This document shows positions 41,867 to 53,330 of a stretch of DNA of 64,000 bases, piece by piece (the first letter of the stretch is position 1; each line of letters starts with the position of its first letter). The stretch covers positions 1-64,000 of the forward strand of contig JAHYIO010000036.1 in NCBI GenBank assembly GCA_020543525.1, read 5' to 3'. Below the pieces are notes generated by a model that worked only from the letters and a program-made list of their open reading frames with translations, had not been told where the DNA came from and ran no database searches. The position numbers and the translations under genes are program-made. This DNA is from Coriolopsis trogii. Lineage: Eukaryota; Basidiomycota; Agaricomycetes; Polyporales; Polyporaceae.

Positions 41867-44343
41867 ATGGCCTCCCCGTACCCGGCGTACGCCCCACGCG
41901 ACCCCCAGTCCAACATACCCTACTCGAACATCACCCATCCGTCCACATACCCTTATCCGCCCCATTCCAACTCCCGCTACGACGCCAGCGCCGCCTCCCT
42001 CGACAGCGACTCCTCCGAGTCCGCCGCAGAGCCTTACAAGCCTCCAGGTTCCAAGGAGTATGGTCCTAGGCCGCGCCCGGGTCCTGGCGGCTATGCTCCC
42101 AATCAGCGAGTCGGCGTCGACTTCAGGGCCCCGAACAGGACCCCCAGTCCGACGCCGAGCGAGGCCAAGGAGCTCGCAAAGGACGGCATCTTTGACTGGC
42201 AGGCCATGATGAAGTGGAGGTACTGGATCCGCAGGGAGTGGCTCTGTACGTCCCTCCATATTCGACTCCATCCGTCTGTCTACTGTCCGCAGCACTGACT
42301 GTACGCTCGCCTTCCAGGGTACTACGTCGCCTTCGTCATCTGTCTCGTCGGCGTCATCCTCTTCACCGTATACCACAAGCAGATCGTCGACTGGCTCAGG
42401 CCCGCCGCAGACTGGATGCACGAGTGAGTCTCCCCGTCTCCTCCCAATGCCCATACTGCGCGTCACGTCTGCCGCAACTCAGTCGGACCCTCCGCCAATC
42501 CTGTCTCTCGCCTTCTCGAGACAGCTGTGGGCGTGTATCACCACTGCTTCCCAGTCTCTCTGTACACGCATATCTGACCGACTTGTTCATCAGTCTTCCC
42601 TTTGGCTGGACGATCCCCATCGGCGTCCTCTTCGTGATCTCCTTCCCTCCGGTGAGTTCCGCCCATCTCTCGTCTTCCCCATCCTCTCTCATCCGTTCAT
42701 TCTGCCAGCTCTTTGGACACGAGATCGTCGCTATCCTCTGCGGACTCGTCTGGGGCCTTGGCCTCGGTTTTGGTATCGTAGCAGCCGGCACTTTCCTGGG
42801 CGAGCTCGGCAACTTCTAGTCAGTCCCTTGATCATCTCCCGCCTAGTAGACGCTCATGAACGTCCTCTCAGCGCATTCAAGTGGTGCTGCGCCGCGCGCG
42901 GAGAGAAGCTCGAGAGGACAAAGCTCCAGTACGCCTGTCTCGCCCGCGTCGTCCGCGATGGTGGTTTCAAGATTGCCTTGATTGCGCGCTTGAGCGCCAT
43001 CCCTGGTCACTGTACGTATGCTCTCACTTACGCTCGGTGCATTCTAACGTCCGTCTGTCAGTCACCACCGCTGTCTTCTCCACGTGCGGTATGGGCGTGT
43101 GGACGTTCTCGCTCGCTGCCATCCTGTCTCTCCCCAAACAGTTCATCACCGTCTACCTCGGTGTCGCCCTCGAGCAGTCCGAGGACGGCAAGTCGAGCAC
43201 AAAGGACACCATCATCAAGGACACCGTCCTCGGCGTCACCACCCTCGTCACCATCGGCGCGATGTGGTACATCTACCACCAGATGAACAAGGTCAAGGTC
43301 GACGTCATCTACCAGAGACGCAAGGCCAGGTACGCCGTATTCCCCCACGCCCTCGGCATGGTCGCTCACGTCTCGTGTCCGCGTGAAGGCAAGGAAAGCT
43401 GGCCATGTCCACCGCGCCAGGCCGCCCGTACGGCAACCCGGCCATGATGGACTCGACGACGTCCGTCGCGTTCAACCCCGCCGCCGCGTCCGAGACCGAG
43501 ATCCCGCTCACGGCGACGGCCAGCAAGTACGGGTACGGCCAGGCGGCCTATCCGGTCTACGCCCCCAATCCGCGCCGCCCACAGCAGCAGAACGGGTACC
43601 CGATGAGCGAGCGCCCGCCGAACGGGAACGGGAACGTTGGGCTCCCTCCAGGCGCGGGGTACGCGTACCCCGTCCAGCCGTCGCAGATGCCGATGCAGCG
43701 CGTGCAGTCTCCCCCGCGGAACCCGTTTGACGACAGCGCGCGGGTCCCGCACGCGCACGCGCACGCGCACCCGCACGCGAGCCAGCCGCCTGCGTCGGGG
43801 CTCTCGTACCAGCGCCAGGCGCCGCCGAGGGGATACGGCTCGCCGCCGCCGGGGACGTTTGCGATCGCGATCGGGCAGAGCCCTCGGCCGCAGAGCCCGC
43901 AGATCCACACGCAGCAGTGGAAGAGGGCGTCGCAGGCGGAGAGGGTGATGAGCCCGCCTTTGCCTCTGTCTGCTCCTGGTCCTGGTCCGGGCCCGGTGAG
44001 GTCTGCGCCGCAGACGCCTACGCAGCGGACGTTTGAGCAGTACCGGGGGGGCGTGCCGCCGCCGACGTTGCCGAGCGTGGCGGGTGCGACGTCTCCGCCG
44101 CGGGATCCGTTTGGGGACCCGGTGCTGAACGCGTACGAGCGCAAGGGTGCGGAGGAGCGGGAGAGCTACTACGGACACGCGTACGGGGGGATGCACGAGC
44201 CCGAGGGGAGCGACTCGACGTTCTATACGGCGCACGGGGGCCATTCGCGCGGGCCGACTGGGCTGTCGGACTTTGGGAGCGGGAGCGAGGAGACGGTGCG
44301 GGAGGGGGCGCCGCCGCCTTCGTATACGAGCGTGGCGCGGTGA
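41867..44343 (+). CDS. TVP38: Golgi membrane protein TVP38 (VTT/SNARE-associated family), 671 aa
   Basis: Exons 41867-42245, 42318-42423, 42594-42651, 42719-42828, 42872-43011, 43062-43329 and 43389-44343 keep phase. An N-terminal Tyr/Pro/Ser-rich cytosolic part is followed by a TM segment (YYVAFVICLVGVILFTVYH). The VTT core contains WTIPIGVLFVISFPP, LFGHEIVAILCGLVWGLG and IVAAGTFLGELGNF, then FKWCC, RLSAIPGH and a final TM near WYIYHQM. The C-terminal ~330 residues are a low-complexity Pro/Gly/Tyr tail rich in HAHAHAH-like and PPP runs. TVP38/TMEM64 proteins act in Golgi or ER membrane traffic and lipid scrambling. A shorter paralog without the tail lies at 59344-60821 and shares exon sizes 58 and 140. 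Confidence 0.9.
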
Positions 44344-45791
44344 GCTGCGTGTACGACTGACCGACTGACTGCTTTTTGCCATGGCGTCTGCATACAGACG
44401 CTGTTTACGCTTACCCACCCCCCTCTCCCCTCTTCCTCTCCCCATCTCCCTCTTCCTCTCTCTTTCGCGCCTCACTGCCGCACGCACATTTTCCCCGTCT
44501 GACTGCCTCACATAATGCATAATGCACGCCGCACGCCGCACGCCGCACACCGTACATTGCGCACCGCCCGCGACGCTCTGCCCTGCCTCGCACATGTACA
44601 TAACACACCGCCCACGCACGCCCCGGCGCAGGCGCGGATGGATGGGGTTCATTCGCTGCCGCTATCATACCTTGTTGATCCTGCCTGACCTGGATTGTTT
44701 TCTTCCAAGTTTATGTTACTGTACGTCTTCCCTCGTCGCATGCCGTTCTGGTTCCCGCTTAGTTTATGACCCGCACGGACCGCCTGTTCAGGATCTCTCG
44801 TTCAGCTGGCCCTCGGACGGCCTTTGTCCGTATCCCCATCCCCCCTCCCCCACCTTCCGACTCACTTTTCACCGTTTTGGAGGGAGGGTACATGCGTGCA
44901 CGCCTCATTCTCGCTGCACACCGCACGCGTACGCACCCACGCATCCCGAATCGTGCACGGCCCATACATCCACGCGCTCGTTCCCCCCATCGCCTCGCAT
45001 GCACTCCGTCGCTCATGCCCAGTGATCGTCGATACTCGGATATCCAGCCCTGCCACCGCTGCCGCTGTCGCCGTACATCCGTCGTACACGTAGTGTACTA
45101 ATAGAGCGCGTCGTTTTTACGTGCCTTCTGGAGCTCTCCGGGGGAGTTCTTTCCTGGCTGCCGCCGTTTGGCGTGCATGGGCTGGCGGCGACTATATGGT
45201 GGTGTTGTGGTGGACGGTTTGGTGCACATTTGTTGTGTTCAGCGCGCAATCGCCGTGTCGCTGCGCACATGCACGCCCCCCTCCGTCCACTTTTCTCCCA
45301 TCCTTCCCGAGAAAAACTCTTTTGAAACGCTCTGTGACCTCTTCCGAGTTATGTCTGAGTGCATGAGCAGGTTCCGGAGCTGCCGTGTGTCTCAACAAAG
45401 TGCACAATGGCGCTGGGGGGGGGGCGTCTAGACTCGGTCAAATCGAGATGTGTTTGCCGCATAGTGTTCTCCTGCGACCTCTTTCAGGGTATGACAAGCC
45501 CTCGGAAACCCGTCAGATCATCTGGACGTTCACTAGGGAGCGTGGAGGACGTGAGAGAGCGAAACTCTGCAGACTTTGGAGTTACGTTGCATGACTTTGG
45601 TTGCATGTGTGCGCGCGTGGGGGTACAGACGACCCCTCATTCAAAACGTCCACCATAGCTCGAGCTGGCTATAGAGAGCGGTGGGGACGCGAATTTATGT
45701 GTCATGCCGCACCCATGGACATCGCAGCAAGAGCAGGGATCTAGCCCACGTACAACTTTTTTGGTTCTTATACACACGTTTGTTCGCACAT
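44344..45791. other. Intergenic between convergent genes
   Basis: A short tandem CGCACGC run near 44527-44555 is the only feature. No gene is supported. Confidence 0.45.
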
Positions 45792-48719
45792 TCACTGCAC
45801 CGACCTCTTCACGAACTCGATCAACGCCCTGCATACGTCCACCCGAATCAGATCCGACGCCAACAGTAACGAGCAAACGAGTCGTCCCAGAGATCGTGCA
45901 CTCACCTCGTCGGCCGTCCGGTCATGGTGTCCTCCTGGTACGCGCTGCTCGTGAACGCCTATCATGCCCAAGCCCAAGTCCACGTCCAACACGCACACGA
46001 TCAGCCCCATCGTTCACTCTACCCGAAAAGCACGCACCTCCATAGAGCCTGCGATGTCGATGTGCGCCCACCGCACCTTCGGCTCCGCGTCCTCCTCGTC
46101 TGCGTCCAAGGCAGGCTCGACGCCTTCGACGAACGACTTCAGGAAGAGCGCGGCGGTGCAGCAGCCTGCGCGCGAGCCACCGATCTGGATAGCCGGAAAA
46201 GACAACAGGTGCAAGCGTGCCGTGGAGGGCCGTACACATACGAATGCGCCCATCAGCATCACGATGCCACATTCTAAGAGAGAGGGAGAGGGAGAACGGA
46301 CGGACGGACGGAGGCGGACAGACGGAAGGGGAAGAGAGAAGAAAATGGGGAGAGGGAGAGGACGCACGTTGCAGAGGTCGGCGTTGGACCGGGAGATCTG
46401 CACACTGTACTCTTCGTCGAGCGGCATGCGCCAGAACCGGTCGTACTCGTGCTCTCCGGCCGCGTGCAGCTCGCGCCAGAGCGAGTCCGAGTTCTGAGAG
46501 GGACCAGGACCAGGACATTTACACGTCAGGCTGACGCGGACAGCGGAAAGCAAAGGATAGAGACGCACGGTGAACACCCCCGAGAAGAACTCTCCGACGG
46601 CGTGGTCCATGGAGCTGGTGCATCAGCCCCGACGGACGATCATGGAAGCGACGAGAGAGAGAGTCGGAGGCGGTCAGGACGTAGTCGACATCAATCCGAG
46701 TCTAGGCGGAGAACATACCTGGTGAGCGTCGCGACGTCAATGAGCGTGCGCGGCTTGAACTCCGTAGAACCATAGTAGATAGCATCTGCGTATGTGTGCA
46801 CGCGCTCAGCGTCAGCCCCTAGAAGGGACGCTGTCACGTACCGGCGAGGACGAGGCGCCCTTCGGCGTCGGTGTTGTCGATCTCAATGGACTTGCCGTTC
46901 ATCGCGTACACGCTGCATTTCGAGTGGCAAGCGGCGATGAGCAGGATCCCCCTGTGATGTTCGTGAAGGCTACACGCACACGTCTCCCGGCTTGTTCGCA
47001 CTCGGGCCCGGCAGGTTCTCTGTGAGTGGCGCGAGAACAACGAGGTTGACGCTGTCGATGTTGCAAGCCGCAACGGTTTAGGGATCCGAACAATGTGACG
47101 CAAACGGTTTCGGACGCACGGGATCTTCAGCTTGGCAATGGCGAGCGCGGCAGAGAACACAGTTGCGGCCCCGCCTGGAACCGGTGCCAGGGCATGTATG
47201 AGAGTTCGTTGGTCGAGAGGATGCCCTTATGATTTGTGCAAGCGTACCCATGTCGCCACGCATGAGCTTCATATCCTGGAGATATCACCAGACGGAGTTG
47301 ATCAGACGGGCACAAACAGTAAGGTGTGCGGAGAGTAGAACTCACAGCAGAGGGCTTGATGGAGATCCCTCCAGAGTCGAAGGTGATGCCCTTGCCCACA
47401 AGTACAATCGGTGCCGAATCGGACGCTCCAGCCTTGTAATGGCTGAGAGATCAAGGGAGCAGAGTATGTCAACGATACCCTATCAAGATGGCGACGATTC
47501 ATACAGCTCAAGGAATTTGCACGGTTCGTTCGAACCCTTGGCTACCGATAGGAACGATGCCTACAAGTGACCCGGGTACATCATGAGCTGGAGAAATTGG
47601 TCTCGAACGCAGTGCGTACCATGCCCTTCTTCTGGGCCCATTCTGACTCGACACGGTGAGGATACGAGTGGACAAGGACGGTGCGAAACGGGACGCTACG
47701 CACCCTTGTCGCGGATGATGACCTCTACGTTGGCGAGGCGCGCTGCTTCGGCCTTCACGCGTTCGGAGAATATCTATACCGGAGCTGTTTATACCCTGGG
47801 CGGATCGACTGAGACGTTTGGACTAACCGTGGGCGTCATGAGATTGGCCGGGAGCTCCATAAGCTGTAGGCTCGTGAGTGATCGGACGCTTAGCGGAGCG
47901 ACCGGATGATGATGACATGTCAGTAGAATGGAAGCAATCCGTGACCAGCCTGTGCGATGACAGAGAAAGACAGATTGCAGGATTCATTGGCAATTAGGAG
48001 AACAGTATAGAGATAATCGTCTTGACATTGCAAGTGCCCAGATTGATAAGTAGCATATTGCACACAGTGAAGGACCAAGGAGATGTTGTCTTGATAGCAC
48101 GGAGAAGATGCTCGCGAGGAGCATGTCGGAATAGTACAGAATGATGTGCAGGGTTTCGAATGGCGAAGACGTACCGTCCGGGCAAGATTCTGGGCCTGGG
48201 CGTACAGGACGCCGGTGTCCCAGTCATTGTCCTGAGCAAGAGGAGAGAGCGATAGTTTTTCGGGGAGAGGTTGGGAGAGGCGGGGGTCGAAGGGAGACGG
48301 CGGCTTTGTCTTGAGGGTGAAGTGATAGAGGGCGAGATGTGCGCCGACAGCTGGGAGAGTACGGTATGGAATGAGGAGAGCAAGGAAGGGGGGAGGAGCG
48401 TACCTGCCGCGTGGGGATCGGCTGAAGCATCGACGAGGATGGAGCGGCCATCGACGCTCTCGCCGAGGTCGCGGATCTTCTTGACGCCGTGGGCGACGGC
48501 CTTGCGGACAATCTCACGCCGTTCGTTGCCCTTCTTGCGGGAGAAGTTGTCACCGAGAGAGGATAGGGCGGTGAGGTTTGCGCCGTAGAAGAGATGGGCC
48601 GTTCCGACTTTTGCAGGCTTGCCACCAGCACCGGGGGTAGCCTGCCAGAGCTTGGCTGCGTTGACAGGGCCGGCGGAGGGCGCAGAGGGATCGACAGGGA
48701 CGAGGTAGATGGACGACAT
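45792..48719 (-). CDS. Leucine aminopeptidase, peptidase family M17
   Basis: About 17 short exons on the minus strand. The start at 48719 ([12 protein letters not shown]) is preferred over the in-frame ATG at 48776. Exon 1 is 48719-48404 and exon 2 is 48350-48175. Later pieces in order are [12 protein letters not shown], a short EWAQKKGM exon, [27 protein letters not shown] (metal/catalytic Lys), [36 protein letters not shown] (catalytic Arg and metal-binding Asp/Glu), [39 protein letters not shown] and [11 protein letters not shown]. The last exons encode MTGRPTR and [11 protein letters not shown]. It is a hexameric two-zinc exopeptidase, usually cytosolic, releasing N-terminal leucine and similar residues. 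All the active-site motifs I looked for are present. I did not compute every boundary. Confidence 0.92.
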
Positions 48720-49052
48720 GGACGCGATGGTGGTTGGGCGCGACGGTGGAAGGGACGAGGACAAGGACGAGGACAAGGACGAGGACGACGAGGAGGATCG
48801 ATGAGGAGGAGCGGGCCGATTCGCCGTGCTCTACACGACCACGTGATAGCCCTCCTCAGTTCGAGTTTCTCCAGTCGACCACTTAGTACATATACTCAAG
48901 TCCTCAACCTCAAGCTCAAGACCAACGGAAGGCAACGCTGGCTTGTAGCAGTTCAATAGAAAACCCTGCGTCGCCAATACCTGATAGGGTCCCATTCGCC
49001 GCTCAGTCAAGTCAATCGACACAAAGTACTGCAGGCTTACTGCAAGTTACCC
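48720..49052. other. Short intergenic region upstream of the aminopeptidase
   Basis: The region contains a GAGGACAAGGAC-type microsatellite (about 48755-48790) at the aminopeptidase start and otherwise unremarkable sequence. Confidence 0.45.
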
Positions 49053-49556
49053 TCACCAGGGGAGGCGTTCGCTCTTGTAATCCAAGAATGATCCCGTATC
49101 CTCGTGCTCGAGGCTCGCGAGCACCTTCAGGACGCCCTCAACGCCCACAGATACCGGAAGCTCAGCGTTCTCGCCACCCATGTCTGTCCCCCACAAGAAG
49201 CGTTCAGCATCGTCGTCGTACCAAGACTCGCCATGAAACGAGCCACTGACCAGTCTTCAGCCATCCCGGACAGATGGCAACGACGGTGAGCTCGGGCTTC
49301 GCCTTCGTTTGCTTGTACGTCTGCGAACACGGACAGGGGTCAGGCTCGACCGGTCCAATCCTGCGCTCACGGTACGTACTAGCATATCCAACGCTGTCTT
49401 CGAAATCGAGTATGCTCCCGCCCAGACTAGAGACAGGCCTATCCCTCGGTTCGTCCTGCAGGAATGAGCGGATTTTGGGTGTAAGCTAGCCGAGCACCGG
49501 TCCACGGAGGAGACGCACTCTGTGATGAACCATACACATCCGCTGTTTGAAGCCAT
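49053..49556 (-). pseudogene. SDR copy 3 with large in-frame internal deletion (101-residue frame)
   Basis: Exon 1 (49556-49519, 38 nt), a fused exon 2/3 (49455-49380, 76 nt), exon 4 (49311-49251, 61 nt) and exon 5 (49183-49053, 131 nt) splice to an uninterrupted 102-codon frame. Exons 1, 4 and 5 have the same lengths as in SDR copies 1 and 2. The fused exon starts with TNRGIGL from the cofactor motif and jumps to AYSISKTALDML from the catalytic helix. About 135 codons (rest of the Rossmann fold, NNAG and catalytic Ser) and intron 2 are gone, yet the frame is kept. YSISK, CPGWLKTDMGG and ERLPW remain. It cannot be an SDR enzyme. Whether it is expressed is unknown. Confidence 0.8.
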
Positions 49557-50219
49557 GTCATGTCTCAGTGCCATGTACGTCCTTCCATCAATGTGCTGCC
49601 TTTATGTGTCCACTCAGAGGTGGGTCGCGAGAACTCGTCCTCGGGGAGAGAAGTGGATGCGAAGAACAGAGAAGACTCCTTTGTCTGCCAACGCTGAGCG
49701 CTGAGAGGTAAGCGGCTGAAAGACATGGACCCTCACAGACAATCCAGTTGCAACTGCCCACGCCTGACTTCTATCTCACGACGAACACCTCAGCATCCTC
49801 ACATATCCGTTCCCATTCAAGCTGTGTATAGCCCCTTGTTGTACGTTGTTAGACAATGGGCGATCTGCGGCTGATCTTCTTATGCCACCCAGGTATCCCA
49901 CGGGAAGCCAACGTCCTTTTGTCCCACCTCAACTCGCAACGCACGAAGTCCGTCAATTGAGCCCGCACATAACAAGTCCTCTTCAGTGCCGTCGTGCACT
50001 GTAGAACAATGTGAGCACAAGGACCGGTGCAGCGTGCCATACATACCATACTGGCTCGCCACGGGGAGCATGTATAAATTCATTCACCCGCTGCTCGCGG
50101 TTTACCACACTCCAAGTTCTCAGCAGCACGTAGGAAGCAACCGTTACCTTGAAGCGGTGAGTGCGGACAGTCTATCATGCTTCCTGCCCTGACTGACTCT
50201 CACGTCAAGCAAATCAGCA
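49557..50219. other. Intergenic, promoter of the first BTB gene
   Basis: TATAAAT at 50072 lies 148 bp upstream of the start at 50220. No other feature is seen. Confidence 0.45.
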
Positions 50220-51258
50220 ATGCCGGCCCCAGACCTCTTCGGTGGCGCTCGTCCAGACCCTGAGCTCTGGACGGACGGAGAGATCATCATCCTCACTTCG
50301 ACTACGGCATTCCGGGTACACGCAGAGCTGCTCGTCAAGCACTCTCGCGTCTTTGAAGGCGCCATCACGACCGACCCGGTCATCGTCTGTCCCACACCAG
50401 AGCTTCCAGACGGACATCACGACGACAACATCATCCGAGTCTCTGACAGCGCATGGGACTTCAAGCAGTTCCTCCGCATCCTCTACAACGACCTCCAGTA
50501 AGTCCTCTCCCCCCTCCCCGGCCGACGAACACTAAACACCATCCCCTGAACTCAGAACAGACCCCCACACCCCACCCACCTTCTCCGAAGTCGCCGCCTG
50601 GATGCGCCTCGCCAACAAATACGCCGCCCCAGACCTCGCCGTGCACGCCTTCACCCACCTCCTCGACCTCTTCCCGCCCACCTTCGCCGACTGGTCCCTC
50701 GCGCGCCAAAAAGCCGCACACGGCCTCCCCCCCATGTGCACGCACTTCCACCCGCGCGCGCACGCGCTCGAAGCCTGGCACCTCTTCACGCGCGAGTCCA
50801 ACGCGTCCGAGATGGCGCCCTACGCGCTCTACGTCCTCGCCACGCGCGTGCCCGCCGAGGACCTCCGCCGGCGGACGGCCCGCGCGGACGGCGAGCGCGC
50901 GGACGAGCTCGACGCGGAAGACGTCCGCCTCGTCGTCGACGTCAAGCGCCGCCTCCGACGCGACGAGGCGGACCTCTTTGTCCGCTGGACAGAGCGCGGG
51001 CCGAGCGCGCGCTGTGCGAGCCGCGCCGTGTGCGAGGTGCACATCGCGTATGCGCACCAGAGGATGCAGAGGGACGCGGGCTCTGGCGCTCGCTCCGGGG
51101 ATCTCCTCGCCCGGCCGTTCTGGTTCGAGGGCTGGGAGAGCTTGTGCGCGCCGTGCCGCGCGGGCTTGGTGAGCAGGGGAGAGGGCTTGAAGGAGGAGTG
51201 GTGGGCGAAGCTCGTGGAGTATGCCGGCTGTGAGTCTGATGAGGGTTCGCCCGTGTGA
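50220..51258 (+). CDS. BTB/POZ domain protein 1 (326 aa)
   Basis: Exons 50220-50497 and 50556-51258. The BTB core is ELWTDGEIIILTSTTAFRVH, then LLVKHSRVFEGA, DNIIRVSDSAWDFKQFLRIL. A phase-2 intron follows NDL. The second half begins with the conserved WMRLANKYAAPDLAVHAF helix and ends with CASRAVC, CAPC and WW..L. It shares this plan with five other genes in the window. BTB domains dimerise and often act as adaptors for Cullin-3 ubiquitin ligases, but here no second known domain is present. The C-terminal cysteines may bind zinc. The coding sequence is notably GC-rich. Confidence 0.85.
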
Positions 51259-51988
51259 TACATGGCGGGGAAGAAGCAGGCTTGAAACGCCATTGTTCTA
51301 CGGTAAGCAGGCGAAACGTCGGGATGGTGCTATGTATGTATAATTGGTATTGGATGCGGATACTGATGAGGGCCAGGAGAAGCAGACTGGAGAACAATAC
51401 TGACCACTATGGCATGTTCCCCGATCATGACCGCCAATCGCCCCATCAGGCAGACTCGGAAGGCCCCGCGATGCGTGCTCAGTTTATGGACTCAGCTTAT
51501 GTAGTGAAGTTGAGAAGGGCGATATCTGAGCTACGGGCAGGCTGACAGCCAGCCCTCCAGTCGACCTACATCCTTCGGGTGGTCTGTTCTTCTGTGCAAT
51601 TCTGACTCTCTGTCAAGACGGTGTTCCGCACTGTATAGAACATCACAGGGTGCTCGATCAATACGGCCAGTTAACACTAAGAGTCTCAACTGCTGGCCCG
51701 TACAGACGACGCACGGGTCGCACGGACCGGGCATCGCCACCACGGCAAAGGTCAATGTCCGCTAAGGCCTTCTGGTTAGAATGAGGAACCACAGCATTAT
51801 CCCTATTATCCCTGACCACGTTTCCCTCGTCCGCGCAAGACATGACAATAGCCGGTGGCCGCGAGCCCACAAAGCGAGCACCTTTGTGCATCTGGCACTG
51901 GCAGCTGCGCAAACGCCCCCTATAAAACACTGGATGGGGGTGACCCCACCACCGCATCTGTGTGCTCTCTTCTCTCCCCTCCATTAAG
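51259..51988. other. Intergenic with TATA box for BTB gene 2
   Basis: TATAAAAC at 51921 lies 68 bp before the start at 51989. No other gene is seen. Confidence 0.5.
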
Positions 51989-53133
51989 ATGTTTCCCATA
52001 CCACCCAACGACGCCGCCCTGGACACGGGAGACGTTAGGCTCTACGTGCAATCGAAGAAGCTGGCGCGATGGTCACCCATCTTCAAGCACGTCTACGGGC
52101 ATCCATTCGAGGTACGGCCCATCCCCGGGCTCATCATGATGAGCGAAGACCTCCTCGCTCTCACCGTCTCAGACACGCCGTACGACCTGGACGAGTTCGT
52201 CCGGATGGTGCACGACGATCTCATGTAAGCCCTCCATCTCGTCTCTTCACCAATTCCCTCAACTCCCTGCTCACCGTCTGAAAAAAATCCCGCACGGACC
52301 TCTCTGTCGTCCTCTCCTCGCTCGCTGCGTCCCATAGATATGACGAGAGACGTCGCGGCCCGCTCAAACTCTCCATGGTCAACGCCTGGTTACGCCTCGG
52401 GCACAAGTACCAAGTCCAGCCGCTCGTCGACATGGCCCTAGAGGAGCTCCAAGACTTCTTCCCCGACAACCTCAACGACTGGGACCGCCGACCGCTCCCA
52501 GAGGCCAATCACAGCGCGGACCCAGACCCCACTGACAGCAGGCAGGAACAGACTCGCAGCAGGAACGGAGCTGCGGCAGCGGCCAGCACGCAAGACAGAG
52601 GGCCCGTGTACGACCCGCGCAGAAACGCGATCGAGATGGCCAACCTCTTCCGGCAGACGAGCGACGCGAGCGCGCACATGCTCCCCGCCGCGCTCTACGA
52701 CTGCGCCCAGCTGGACTCGCGCGTGCTGCGAAAAGGGGCGCCCCGCGCAGACGGGCTCGGCCGCTGCTACGTGGAGGTCCTCCCGGAGAGATATCGCGCG
52801 ACCTGCCTTCAGTTGAAGGAGAAGCTGGTGGAGATCGAGCGGGATGCGCTCCGCCGCTATGCGGCAATGGTAGGGTCCAAGCAGCGTGCACGGTGCGAGC
52901 GATGGAACGTGTGCCAGGACGCGTGGACGAGGCTGCGTGCAGATGCGGAGGCGGTCGTCGGACGTGCCACGGGAGACCCGCTGAGCTTCAAGTTGGTCGA
53001 CGACCATCTGGACGTTGGCCCATTTTGTGGTACGTGCAGTCGACTCCTGGAGACTCGCAGGAAGAGGCTGCGCTCCGAGGCTTGGACAAAAGTGGTGGAG
53101 TCGTTCGCCGATCCGGAGCCTGAGTCCGAGTGA
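51989..53133 (+). CDS. BTB/POZ-like protein 2 (343 aa)
   Basis: Exons 51989-52224 and 52338-53133 with a phase-2 intron after DDL, the same position as the other family members. The BTB part is short and diverged: the usual WF.DGN..I start is reduced to LDTGDVRLYV, although SDTPYDLDEFVRMVHDDL is kept. The second half has WLRLGHKYQVQPLVDMA, an inserted Ser/Asp/Ala-rich loop (residues ~125-155), MLPAALYDCAQL, the CERWNVC pair and FCGTCSRLLETRRKRLRSEAW. The reduced BTB suggests loss of one dimer interface. A strong TATA box lies 68 bp upstream. Confidence 0.82.
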
Positions 53134-53330
53134 GATGCGCACTGGCATCTGTCTCAATTGCGAGAGCTCTTGCGAGTGATATACTATACCATATATCGTG
53201 ACCTGTAATAATTTCTGTTGAATATATAACGCGCCGTAACCTAAGAACGTGTCAGCGATGCGCAAAAGAACAAGGGTTGAATCGTCGACGGGTGACCTTC
53301 CTGCTGGTCTTCCTAGGAAGATGCGACCAG
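53134..53330. other. Short intergenic gap between convergent genes
   Basis: The 197-bp gap between the BTB 2 stop and the FMO stop includes an AT-rich segment (ATATACTATACCATATAT near 53178) that may hold polyadenylation signals. Confidence 0.4.

Noticed and set aside
43366..44652. 428-codon minus-strand frame
   Set aside because: Antisense of the low-complexity TVP38 tail; almost pure Arg/Pro/His.
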